DNA of 49,090 nt, from positions 1 to 49,090 of the forward strand of contig JAFYAU010000009.1 in NCBI GenBank assembly GCA_017540565.1. Reading direction: 5' to 3'. Positions 41,006-48,978 of the stretch are shown here, piece after piece. Source of the DNA: Oscillospiraceae bacterium (lineage in GTDB: Bacteria; Bacillota; Clostridia; Oscillospirales; Oscillospiraceae). The notes beneath the pieces are model-generated. The model did not search any database. It was not told where the DNA came from and saw only the letters and a list, made by a program, of their open reading frames with translations. The stretch's first letter is position 1. The number at the start of each line of letters is the position of its first letter. Both the position numbers and the translations under genes were made by a program.

Positions 41006-43600
41006 TCAGTCAAAGCTGAGGGACGTGCGTCCGATGATGTCGTCCTGCAGCGCGCGGTTCAGCTCCACGAAGTAGGCGCTGTAGCCCGCCACGCGCACCA
41101 GAAGGTCGCGGTAGTTCTCCGGATGCTTCTGGGCTTCCAGCAGCGTCGCCTGATTGGCCACGGTGAACTGGCTGTGCATGCCCTTGCGGCGGATGTACTC
41201 GTCCATCAGGGCGATGAAGGTGTCCCTTCCCGTCTCCCCCACCAGCGTGGTCGGAGAGAACTTCCAGTTCAGCAGCGTGCCGTTGGTGGCGCGGGCGTGG
41301 TCCAGCTTCGTCACGGACTTGCAGATCGCCGAGGGCCCGTTCACGTCGTGGCTGCAGCATTTCGTATGCACCGCGCCCATGCAGTCGGACACCGGCTCGT
41401 ACGCCCTGCGCCCGTCGATGCTGGCCCACTGGTTCTGTCCGTGCGCCACGTTCACGGTCACGGAATAGGCGCCGGGCTGGAAGAAGCCGCCGTGGGCGTT
41501 CTTTCTGTGTTCTATGTGTTTGCACCAGGTGTCCATGGCGTACTTCGTCAGCAGATCGGCGTAGTCGTCATCGTTCCCGTAGTGATGCACACGGTCGGAG
41601 TTCACGTAGGCGTACAGGGCCTCGTGCCCCTCCCAGTCGGCCTTCACGGCATCCAGGAGTTCCTTTCCGGTGATCATCTTCTCGTCGAACACCAGCTGTT
41701 TTATGGTGCTCAGTCCGTCCCCCGCGGTCCCGATGCCCACGCCCTGCGGGCCGGTGAAATTGTATTTGGTCCCGCCCATGGTCACGTCCGTCCCGTTCTC
41801 CACGCAGCGGTCCATAAGGATGGAAAGGAACGGCAGCGGGCGGACGGCCTGATGGGCCAGATCCACCGCGTTGAGCACCGCCACCTGGCGGTCGCACCAG
41901 TAGGCCATCTGGCGGTCGTAGGCCTCCAGCACCTCGTCGAAGGTCTTCATGTCCGCCAGGCTGCCGGTGGCCAGTCCGAGCCTTTTCCCGGCGCCGGCGC
42001 ATTTCGCCCACCGCGGACACTCCTCCGTGCAGTGGTAGCAGTATCCGTCGTTGACGGCCAGTTCCAGCACCCGGGCGATGTTCATGTGCCCGCAGTCCTT
42101 CCAGCCGTAGCTCTTGCCGGAGACGTCCGGCTCCACGCATCCGACCACCTGGTAATTCCTGGCGTCCGTCAGCTCCACCGAACTGGTCAGCATGCTGGGG
42201 ATCGCCACGTCGTCGTTGAAGATCTTGGGTTCCCCCGTTCCCAGCCGGATCACGTTGGCCGTCTTCACCTTCAGTTCCCACGGGGTGCCCGCGTGCATGC
42301 GCACGGCCAGCCACGGGCACGGGAGCCTCGTGTGCACGTGGGCGTCCAGCACCATGTAGGTCAGGTCGTTGGTGGAGTCGAAGCCGTCGGCGTCCACGCC
42401 GCCCACCGTCAGGGCCGGGCCGCCGATGCCTCCGTTGCCGAAGGTCTTGATCAGGACGTGGTTGCGCAGCTTGTTCAGGTCCCAGATCTTGATGAAGAAG
42501 TTCTCAATCAGTTCCTGCATCTGCTCGCGGGTGGCCTCCCCCGTCTCGAGGTCGTGCAGGTAGTAGGGATACATGTACCGGTCGAACCGGCCGTAGGAGA
42601 TGGAGTGCCCGTTGCATTCCATGTGGATCATGCTGTTGGCCAGGTTCACGAGCTGGATGGCCTGCCAGAACGTCTTCGGGGGCTGTACGGAGATGATGCG
42701 GAGGTTCTCCGCCATCTTCCGCAGCTCCGCCTTCCGCATCTCATCCGGCTCTTCGTCCGCGGTATGTTCCGCCAGTTCGGCGTAGCGCAGCACGTGGCGG
42801 ATGGCCGCCTCGCAGGCGATCCGCGCCGCCTTCAGGAAGGTACGCTTCCGCAGCGCGTCGGGATCCGCGGGATCCAGTCCCTCCTCCGTGCTCTCGATCA
42901 GCCGCAGGATGCCGCCGAAACCCAGGCTGAACAGCCGTTCGTAGTCCAGGCCGAGATGGCCCGCGCCGCAGAAGATGTAGGCGTCCGCGAAGAACACGCC
43001 CACGCTGGCGTGGCTTCCCTTCAGTTCCTCGTCTCCGAGCATGGCGTTCGTCATGTCCTCGACGGTGTTCCCGTTCCAGAACTCCCGCAGGGCCTCCAGG
43101 CGCTGCCGGGTGTCCTCCGTGTAGGAAAAATAGTCGTGGGTGCGTTCCTCGGAATAGTCCATCAGCCCGTCGCGCATCTCGTCCACGACCCAGTTCAGGC
43201 CGAACTCCGGATGCACCGGGGCGCCCTTCTTGTCGCAGCCCAGGCAGCCGACGATCAGCTCGTGGGGGAAGATGTACAGGGGCGACCGGTCCAGGACGTT
43301 CGCAATGCCGTAGGCGCACTTCAGGATCTGGGGCTCCCCGGAGTGCTCCCGGTAGGCCTCCGTCACCAGTTCCGCCCGGTCGGGCGCCACGAAGCCGTTG
43401 GTGGACTTCTTCGTGATGGCCAGGATGCTGTTGATGCGCGGGAAGGGCGACGGTTCCGGCGTGTTCCCGGAGATGGCCACGCCCCACTCCTTGTCCCACG
43501 GCTCTACGGCCAGAGGATGGGTGTCGATCTCACTGGCGTGCCGGTAGGCGTCCGGATTCCTGGCGATGTTCTCTTCGCTTGTCAGCGGTACCTGTGTCAT
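41006..43600 (-). CDS. Glycyl radical enzyme A (PFL-like lyase/dehydratase, unassigned)
   Basis: This 864-residue glycyl radical enzyme has the catalytic loop GCVEP with Cys488 and Glu490, and the radical Gly839 in RVAGYSAYFVELNRALQ near the C-terminus. NGHSISYGRFDRYMYPYY lies near 330-347. The C-x-E motif is that of the glycerol/choline/propanediol/isethionate lyase group rather than PFL (which has adjacent Cys-Cys). Unusual is a CYHCTEECPRWAKC motif at 521-534 (C-x2-C-x3-C-x5-C), 33 residues after the catalytic Cys. The start follows GGAGGA. The stop is 55 bases before the activase. It is about as long as known GREs. The substrate is unknown, and it is not obviously choline, glycerol or hydroxyproline specific. 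Confidence 0.9.
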   Translation of the reverse strand: MTQVPLTSEENIARNPDAYRHASEIDTHPLAVEPWDKEWGVAISGNTPEPSPFPRINSILAITKKSTNGFVAPDRAELVTEAYREHSGEPQILKCAYGIANVLDRSPLYIFPHELIVGCLGCDKKGAPVHPEFGLNWVVDEMRDGLMDYSEERTHDYFSYTEDTRQRLEALREFWNGNTVEDMTNAMLGDEELKGSHASVGVFFADAYIFCGAGHLGLDYERLFSLGFGGILRLIESTEEGLDPADPDALRKRTFLKAARIACEAAIRHVLRYAELAEHTADEEPDEMRKAELRKMAENLRIISVQPPKTFWQAIQLVNLANSMIHMECNGHSISYGRFDRYMYPYYLHDLETGEATREQMQELIENFFIKIWDLNKLRNHVLIKTFGNGGIGGPALTVGGVDADGFDSTNDLTYMVLDAHVHTRLPCPWLAVRMHAGTPWELKVKTANVIRLGTGEPKIFNDDVAIPSMLTSSVELTDARNYQVVGCVEPDVSGKSYGWKDCGHMNIARVLELAVNDGYCYHCTEECPRWAKCAGAGKRLGLATGSLADMKTFDEVLEAYDRQMAYWCDRQVAVLNAVDLAHQAVRPLPFLSILMDRCVENGTDVTMGGTKYNFTGPQGVGIGTAGDGLSTIKQLVFDEKMITGKELLDAVKADWEGHEALYAYVNSDRVHHYGNDDDYADLLTKYAMDTWCKHIEHRKNAHGGFFQPGAYSVTVNVAHGQNQWASIDGRRAYEPVSDCMGAVHTKCCSHDVNGPSAICKSVTKLDHARATNGTLLNWKFSPTTLVGETGRDTFIALMDEYIRRKGMHSQFTVANQATLLEAQKHPENYRDLLVRVAGYSAYFVELNRALQDDIIGRTSLSFD

Positions 43601-43619
43601 AGTGTCCTCCGTTTTCTCT

Positions 43620-43645
43620 CCCGACGTCCCCCGCGGGACGTCGGG
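43620..43645 (-). other. Intercistronic hairpin between the two GRE genes
   Basis: A perfect 11-bp stem CCCGACGTCCC/GGGACGTCGGG around a 4-base loop, with no T-run. It probably marks an mRNA end or stabilises the upstream GRE message. Confidence 0.6.
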
Positions 43646-43658
43646 AAACCGTTTCCGG

Positions 43659-46196
43659 TCAGTCGAAGCTCAGCTCGGTGCGGCCGATCAGGTCGTTCTG
43701 GAGCTCCGTGCTCAGCTCCACGAAATAGGCGCTGTAGCCGGCGATGCGGACCAGCAGGTCCTTGTAGTTCTCCGGCTGCTTCTGCGCGGCCAGCATCATG
43801 TCCCGTCCGACGATGGAGAACTGGCTCTGCATGCCCTGATGCTCGAAATACGTGTCCATCAGGCCGATCAGGTTGTCACGCCCCGTGTCGCCGGAGACGG
43901 CGCCGGGGGAGAACTTCCAGTTCAGGATGATGCCGTTTCCGATGCGGCTGTGGTCCATCTTCGCCGCGCTGAGCGCCACCGCGGTGGGCCCGCAGGTGTC
44001 GTGGCTGCAGCAGGCTGTGTGCACGGGGCCCATGCAGTCGGAGACCGGCTCGAAGGCCTTGCGTCCGTCGGGCGTGGCGCCCAGATAGGAGCCGTGATGC
44101 ACGTTCGCCGTGACGGAGAACACGCCCGGCATGTACTCCCCGCCGTGCGGGGTGGGCCTGTGCTCGATGTTCTCGCAGTAGGAGGACATGACCATGTGGG
44201 CGATGTCGTCCGCGTAATCGTCGTTGTTTCCGTAATGGTGCACACGGTCGGAGTTCACGTAGGCGTACAGCGGCTCGTGGCCCTCCCAGTTGTCCCGCAG
44301 CGCCTGCAGGAGCTCGGGGCCGGTGCAGATCTTATCGTCGAACACCAGCTGCTTTATGGCCGTCAGGCTGTCCGCCGTGGTGCCGAGTCCGACGCCCTGC
44401 GGTCCGGAGTGGTTGTACACGGCGCCGCCGCGGCTCACGTCCATGCCCTTGTCGATGCATCCGTCGATCAGCAGGCTGAGGTACGGCAGCGGCTTGAGCC
44501 TCTGCTGGGCCAGGTCGATCTTGTTGATCATGCTGATCATCCGGTCGCACCAGTACTTCAGCTGGAAGCGGAAGCTCTCCACCACCTGGTCGAAGCTCGT
44601 GAAGGTGTCCAGTCCTCCGGAATCCGGGCTGAGGCTCTTCCCCGCCCCGGCGCAGCCCTTATAGAAGGGGCAGGCGGAGGAGCAGTCGATGCAGCGGCCG
44701 TGGTTGATGGCCAGATGCACCGCCTTGGCCAGATTGAAGGAGCCGGAGTCGTGCCAGCCGTAGGTCTTCCCGGGGATGCTGGGTTCCACGCAGCCGACGC
44801 CGACGTAGTTCCTGGCCTCCTCCAGGGGCTTCCCGTAGTTCATCAGAGCCCGGATCATGGGCTCGTCGTTGAAGATCTTGGGTTCCCCGGTGCCGATGCG
44901 GATCACGTTGAACACCTTGACCTTGAACTGCTCCGGAGTCCCCTTGTGCAGGCGCACGCCCATCCAGGGGTTCGGGATGCGGGTGTGGGCGTGGGCGTCC
45001 AGCACCATGTAGCTCAGGTCGTTGGTGATGTCGTTCCCCTGCTCGTCCACGCCGCCCACGTCGAGGGCGGTGCCGCCCATGATCGTGCCGCTGGAGAACG
45101 TGATGGCCATGGTGTCGCGGATCTTGCACAGGGAGTGCATCAGGCAGAAGGAGTGCTCGATCAGTTCCTGGCACTGCTCGCGGGTCATGATCCCGCTCTC
45201 CACGGACTTCTTGTAATACGGCCAGAAGATCTTGTCGAAGCGTCCGTAGGTCACGCTGTGGCCGTTGGACTCGATGATGATCATGTTGGTCGCGATGTGC
45301 CACAGCTGGATGGCCTCCCAGAAGTCCCTGGCCGGTCCCTCCGCCACCTGCAGGCAGTTGGAGGATACCCGCTCCAGTTCCTTCCGGCGCACGGGATCCG
45401 TCTCCTCCGCCGCCATCTGCGCGGCGAGCTCGCCGTACCGGCGGATGTAGGTGGACGCTCCCTCGATGGTGATGAGCTCCGCCTTGTAGAAGTTCATGCG
45501 CTCCACGTCTTCGGGCCTGGCCTCGTCCAGCGCCGCCATGTGTTCCTCCACCTCGCGGCGCAGGCCGCCGAAGCCCACGGCCAGCAGTTTCTCGTAGTTG
45601 GCCGTCACGTGGCCGACGCCGGCGTACATGAACAGGCTCTCCTGCGTCACGCCCTTGCCCTTGTGTCCGCCCTGCAGCTCCTCGGGCGTGTACATGGCCA
45701 GCGCGGCCTCGGAGACGGTGCGTCCCTTCCAGTAGTCCTGCATGGCGTACACGTCGTCGATGACGTCCTGGGAGACCACGTAGCGGTCGTTCTTGCGCTG
45801 GTCCATCGGCCGGTATCTGAACTCGTCCACCAGCCAGTCGAAGGAGAACTCCGGATAGAGCGGCGCGGATTTCGGAGGCGCGCACAGCTCGCCCACGATC
45901 AGCTGGTCCGGCCAGATGTTGATCTTCACCCTGCGGTAGATCTCCCTCAGGGTCATGGCCCACTTCACGTTCTGGGGATACATGGCGAACTTCCGGTCAC
46001 ACTCTGTGACGATCTTCGCCCGCTGGCTGTCGGCGGTGTTGTCCGTATTCTTCAGCCAGTCCAGCATCTTGTTGATGCGGGGGAACGGTGAGGGATTCTC
46101 CGTCAGTCCGGAGATGCCCACGCCCCACTCCCTGTCGTAGGGCTCCACGGCCAGAGGCCGGTCTTCCGATGTATTGATGTATTTCTCGTCGATCAT
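43659..46196 (-). CDS. Glycyl radical enzyme B (PFL-like lyase/dehydratase, unassigned)
   Basis: This 845-residue paralogue of the neighbouring GRE is similar through most of its length but clearly diverged. Catalytic Cys469 and Glu471 are in GCVEP, and the radical Gly820 in RIAGYSAYFVELSTEL. It has the same C-x2-C-x3-C-x5-C motif (C502, C505, C509, C515, CIDCSSACPFYKGC), again 33 residues after the catalytic Cys, followed by AGAGK. Residues lining the expected substrate pocket differ (GVDEQGNDITNDLSY and AHAHTRIPNPWMGV here), so the two probably act on different substrates or as a heteromer. The ATG at 46196 follows AAAGGAGG and lies 15 bases after the hydrolase gene. Confidence 0.9.
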   Translation of the reverse strand: MIDEKYINTSEDRPLAVEPYDREWGVGISGLTENPSPFPRINKMLDWLKNTDNTADSQRAKIVTECDRKFAMYPQNVKWAMTLREIYRRVKINIWPDQLIVGELCAPPKSAPLYPEFSFDWLVDEFRYRPMDQRKNDRYVVSQDVIDDVYAMQDYWKGRTVSEAALAMYTPEELQGGHKGKGVTQESLFMYAGVGHVTANYEKLLAVGFGGLRREVEEHMAALDEARPEDVERMNFYKAELITIEGASTYIRRYGELAAQMAAEETDPVRRKELERVSSNCLQVAEGPARDFWEAIQLWHIATNMIIIESNGHSVTYGRFDKIFWPYYKKSVESGIMTREQCQELIEHSFCLMHSLCKIRDTMAITFSSGTIMGGTALDVGGVDEQGNDITNDLSYMVLDAHAHTRIPNPWMGVRLHKGTPEQFKVKVFNVIRIGTGEPKIFNDEPMIRALMNYGKPLEEARNYVGVGCVEPSIPGKTYGWHDSGSFNLAKAVHLAINHGRCIDCSSACPFYKGCAGAGKSLSPDSGGLDTFTSFDQVVESFRFQLKYWCDRMISMINKIDLAQQRLKPLPYLSLLIDGCIDKGMDVSRGGAVYNHSGPQGVGLGTTADSLTAIKQLVFDDKICTGPELLQALRDNWEGHEPLYAYVNSDRVHHYGNNDDYADDIAHMVMSSYCENIEHRPTPHGGEYMPGVFSVTANVHHGSYLGATPDGRKAFEPVSDCMGPVHTACCSHDTCGPTAVALSAAKMDHSRIGNGIILNWKFSPGAVSGDTGRDNLIGLMDTYFEHQGMQSQFSIVGRDMMLAAQKQPENYKDLLVRIAGYSAYFVELSTELQNDLIGRTELSFD

Positions 46197-46211
46197 GTCG
46201 ATTTCCTCCTT

Positions 46212-47060
46212 TTAAACCAGCCGGTTGGCCAGGGTGCCGATCCCTTCGATCTCCACTTCCGTCACGTCCCCGGGCTTCAGCCACTCGCGCGTTCCCTTGG
46301 GCCTGCCCAGGATCACGCCGGCGGAGGTGCCCGTATAGATCAGGTCTCCGGGCTCCAGCCGGAAGAACAGGGAGGCGTCCGCCACGATCTGCCGACAGGA
46401 GAAGATCATGCCGGAGGTCATGTCATCCTGGCACACTTTCCCGTTGACCCGGGTCACGATGCGGTTGTCCGCCTCGGGATCGAAGGCGTCCTTCGTCGCG
46501 ATGTACGGGCCGGCCGGCGCGAAGCCGGGCATGGCCTTCCCCGCCAGCCACTGGCCGGACAGGAACTGGCAGTCGCGGGCCGACAGGTCGTTGCCCGCCG
46601 TATAGCCGAAAATGCAGTCGTCCGCCTTCTCGGGATCGATGTTCCAGGCGGTCTTCCCGATGACGATCACGAGCTCGCCCTCGTAATCATAGCAGCGGTG
46701 GAAATCCGGCAGCGTCACCTCCGCCCCGTGGGGGCACAGGCAGTCGCTGAACTTGCTGAAGTAGACGGGCCTCTCGGGCGGTTCTCCCCCGGTCTCCTTC
46801 GCGTGCTTTTTGTAGTTCAGTCCGACGCACAGGATCTTCCCGGGCGCCGTCACGTCGGCAAAAACGGCCTTTTCGAGATCGACCGTTTCACCGGTCCACC
46901 GGTCCAGCGCCTCCGACAGTTTCGCCACCGTTTCCTCACCGGCGGCAATCAGGTCGCTCATGGAGCCCGCAAAGCCCAGTTCCTTCAGCGGCACGAGTCC
47001 CTTCTCCGCCGCGGCGCACAGGACGGTCCCCTCCGGACCGCAGATATTGCACAGTCTCAT
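46212..47060 (-). CDS. Fumarylacetoacetate hydrolase (FAH) family protein
   Basis: This 282-residue protein is of the FAH superfamily, a Mg/Mn-dependent hydrolase, isomerase or decarboxylase acting on keto acids. Visible features are the VGLNYKKHAKE substrate loop (about residues 80-90), the metal-binding acidic residues in YDYEGELVIVIGK, GYTAGNDLSARD, and the C-terminal GDLIYTGTSAGV. The N-terminal 60 residues are the usual short extension. Its ATG lies one base after the aldolase stop, so the genes are coupled. Family members accept acylpyruvates, 2-hydroxypentadienoates and 2,4-diketo sugar acids. The precise reaction in this operon is unknown. Confidence 0.88.
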   Translation of the reverse strand: MRLCNICGPEGTVLCAAAEKGLVPLKELGFAGSMSDLIAAGEETVAKLSEALDRWTGETVDLEKAVFADVTAPGKILCVGLNYKKHAKETGGEPPERPVYFSKFSDCLCPHGAEVTLPDFHRCYDYEGELVIVIGKTAWNIDPEKADDCIFGYTAGNDLSARDCQFLSGQWLAGKAMPGFAPAGPYIATKDAFDPEADNRIVTRVNGKVCQDDMTSGMIFSCRQIVADASLFFRLEPGDLIYTGTSAGVILGRPKGTREWLKPGDVTEVEIEGIGTLANRLV

Positions 47061-47061
47061 G

Positions 47062-47742
47062 TCATTCTTTCCTTCCTTTGGGCCTGCCGCCGGCGGTCAC
47101 GCCCCAGGCGGGACGCAGCGTCAGCAGGCCGTCGATCTGTTCCTCCGTCAGCGGCCGGTGGAATCCCATCATCCGGGAGTACATGGCCACCGTCGCGTTG
47201 TATTCGATGCTCTCCAGGCGGTACCAGGCGTGGATGGGATCCGCCGCCCAGGCGACCGCGCCGTGATGCTCCAGCAGGAGGCCGTTGACCTTCCCGCAGA
47301 ACGGGGCGACGCTTTCCGCCAGGTCCTCGGAACCGGGCATCGCGTAGGGCGCTACGGGGATCTCCCCCAGCAGCACCACCGACTCCTGCAGATAGGCCTG
47401 ATCCAGCGGGACTCCCGCCGCCGCGAAAGCGGCGGACACCGGCGGATGCGCGTGCACCACACCGCCGCAGTCCGGCATCTCCCGGTACAGCCTCAGGTGC
47501 ATCTTCACCTCGCTGCTGGGCTTCCAGGAGCCTTTCAGCACCTTTCCGTCCAGAGACATCTTCACCAGCATGTCCTCCGTCATGAAGCCCTTGGATACGC
47601 CGGAGGGGGTGGTCCATATCTCACCGTCTCCCACGCGGGCGCTGATGTTGCCGTCGTTGCCGGCGGCAAAGCCCTTGGCGTACATCCTCCGGCCGATCTC
47701 CAGGATGTCCCGGACGGCCTGCTCATCCGTCAGCCAGGTCAT
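47062..47742 (-). CDS. Class II aldolase (fuculose/MtnB/Ald2-like)
   Basis: This 226-residue zinc-dependent aldolase is of the class II/adducin family. Metal ligands HAHPP (about 98-102) and the later His in LLLEHHGAV (about 157-164) are present, with the catalytic Glu in SSEVKMHL and GNDGNISAR near the N-terminus for phosphate binding. It should cleave a 1-phospho-ketose into DHAP and an aldehyde; MtnB-type dehydration is the alternative. It overlaps the MtnA-like gene by ATGA. The isomerase-aldolase pair is the core of the DHAP shunt and of 5-deoxyribose disposal (DrdI-DrdA). Confidence 0.88.
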   Translation of the reverse strand: MTWLTDEQAVRDILEIGRRMYAKGFAAGNDGNISARVGDGEIWTTPSGVSKGFMTEDMLVKMSLDGKVLKGSWKPSSEVKMHLRLYREMPDCGGVVHAHPPVSAAFAAAGVPLDQAYLQESVVLLGEIPVAPYAMPGSEDLAESVAPFCGKVNGLLLEHHGAVAWAADPIHAWYRLESIEYNATVAMYSRMMGFHRPLTEEQIDGLLTLRPAWGVTAGGRPKGRKE

Positions 47743-48806
47743 TTTTCATCACCGCCGAACAGGGCCTTCAGGCTCTCGGTATACGGGGCGCGGCAGATGC
47801 CCTTCTCCGTCACGATCGCGGTGATGAGCTCTCCGTCCGTCACGTCGAAGGCGGGATTGTAGCACTTGACGGAATCCAGCGCCATGGGCTTCTCATAGAA
47901 CTTGGTCTTGATCTCCTCCGGCCTGCGCTGTTCGATGCGGATGTCCGCCCCTGTTTTGCAGTTGAAGTCGATGGTGGAGGAGGGGCAGAACACGTAGAAC
48001 GGGATGCCGTAGTGCTTCGCGAGGATCGCCACGCCGCTGGTGCCGATCTTGTTGGCGGTATCTCCGTTGGCGGCCACGCGGTCGCAGCCCACGAAGCAGG
48101 CGTTCACCTTGCCCTCCTTCATGACGATGCTGGCCATGTTGTCGCAGATCAGGGTGCAATCCACGCCGGCCAGCGTGAGTTCATAACTGGTCAGGCGGGC
48201 GCCCTGCAGAAGCGGCCGGGTCTCGTCCACCCAGCAGTGGAACTCATAGCCGCGCTCCTTGCCCAGAAGGATGGCTCCAAGGCCGGGGGACATGGCCAGG
48301 GGACCGGCGTTGCAGTGGGTCAGGATCCCGTCCCCGTCCTTCACAAGGGTCAGGCCGTACTCGGAGACCGCCGCCAGCATGTCCAGTTCCTCGCGGTGGA
48401 TATCCAGGGCCTCCTGCTTCAGCGCCGGAAGGATCTTTTCCACGGGTTCCTCCCTGTGCGCCAGCACGCACCGCTCCATGCGGTCCAGCTGCTTTTTCAG
48501 GTTGACCGCCGTGGGCCGGGAGGAATCCAGGTAGTCCTTGTTCTTCCTGAACTCTTCATAGAAGGCGCCGAAATCTGTCTCCTTGGTCTGAAGGGACAGC
48601 ACATAGATCGCATAGGCGGCGAAAACGCCGATTGTCGGGGCGCCGCGCACCCGCAGCATGTAGATGGCTTCCCACAGATCCTCCGCGCTGCTGAGGGTCA
48701 GGTAGACCGTCTCGTTCGGCAGCAGGGTCTGATCGATACACACGACGGCGGTGCCGTCGTCGGACAGCCTTGCCGGTACGGCCTTCGTCACGTTTTCCAG
48801 GCTCAC
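47739..48806 (-). CDS. mtnA: MtnA-family aldose-1-phosphate isomerase (methylthioribose-1-P / 5-deoxyribose-1-P isomerase)
   Basis: This 355-residue enzyme is of the MtnA/eIF2B-alpha-like family, which opens 5-substituted ribose-1-phosphate to the ribulose-1-phosphate. MtnA signatures are visible: [16 protein letters not shown] (about 55-70), THCNAGPLA with the catalytic Cys (about 165), [18 protein letters not shown] with the catalytic Asp (about 242-259) and the C-terminal NPAFDVT. The GTG at 48806 is chosen because GGAGGG lies seven bases upstream. A longer frame to ATG 48851 would begin within about eight bases of the transcription start and has no ribosome site. It is the first gene of the operon. 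Confidence 0.9.
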   Translation of the reverse strand: MSLENVTKAVPARLSDDGTAVVCIDQTLLPNETVYLTLSSAEDLWEAIYMLRVRGAPTIGVFAAYAIYVLSLQTKETDFGAFYEEFRKNKDYLDSSRPTAVNLKKQLDRMERCVLAHREEPVEKILPALKQEALDIHREELDMLAAVSEYGLTLVKDGDGILTHCNAGPLAMSPGLGAILLGKERGYEFHCWVDETRPLLQGARLTSYELTLAGVDCTLICDNMASIVMKEGKVNACFVGCDRVAANGDTANKIGTSGVAILAKHYGIPFYVFCPSSTIDFNCKTGADIRIEQRRPEEIKTKFYEKPMALDSVKCYNPAFDVTDGELITAIVTEKGICRAPYTESLKALFGGDEK

Positions 48807-48825
48807 AGTACATCCCTCCGAAGAC

Positions 48826-48844
48826 CCGCGGAACGGTTCCGCGG
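48826..48844 (-). promoter_or_regulatory. 5' leader hairpin of the mtnA-GRE operon
   Basis: CCGCGGAA-CGG-TTCCGCGG, an 8-bp perfect stem with a 3-base loop, lies near the expected 5' end of the transcript and seven bases upstream of the GGAGGG site. It may protect the mRNA or affect access to the start. Confidence 0.5.
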
Positions 48845-48865
48845 AATGCATATTTTCACAGTCTG

Positions 48866-48874
48866 ATTATACCA
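48866..48874 (-). promoter_or_regulatory. Extended -10 promoter of the mtnA-GRE operon
   Basis: On the minus strand TGGTATAAT is a TGn extended -10 with consensus TATAAT. No good -35 is seen 16-18 bases upstream, which suggests either an activator or reliance on the extended -10. Confidence 0.6.
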
Positions 48875-48938
48875 GTTCCGCCGTATCCCGTCCATATTGA
48901 ATTCGGTATGTGGCCATGCTAAAATCGTAGAAAAACGA

Positions 48939-48978
48939 GACCTGCTAAGAAAAGTCAAGATCTGCTAAGAAAAGTCAA
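48939..48978 (+). repeat. Tandem 20-bp repeat near the right edge
   Basis: GACCTGCTAAGAAAAGTCAA and GATCTGCTAAGAAAAGTCAA lie head to tail with one mismatch. Multiple short terminal repeats of this style occur at the ends of IS21-like and some other transposons, so this may be an IS end. No transposase is in the window. Confidence 0.6.

Noticed and set aside
41000..46091. Two long plus-strand open frames over the GRE genes
   Set aside because: Antisense artefacts of codon bias; composition is His/Val/Arg-rich and the minus-strand GREs are certain.
48807..48851. Longer N-terminus of the MtnA-like protein from ATG 48851
   Set aside because: The codons cover a hairpin and the ribosome site of the GTG start, and the ATG is almost at the transcription start.
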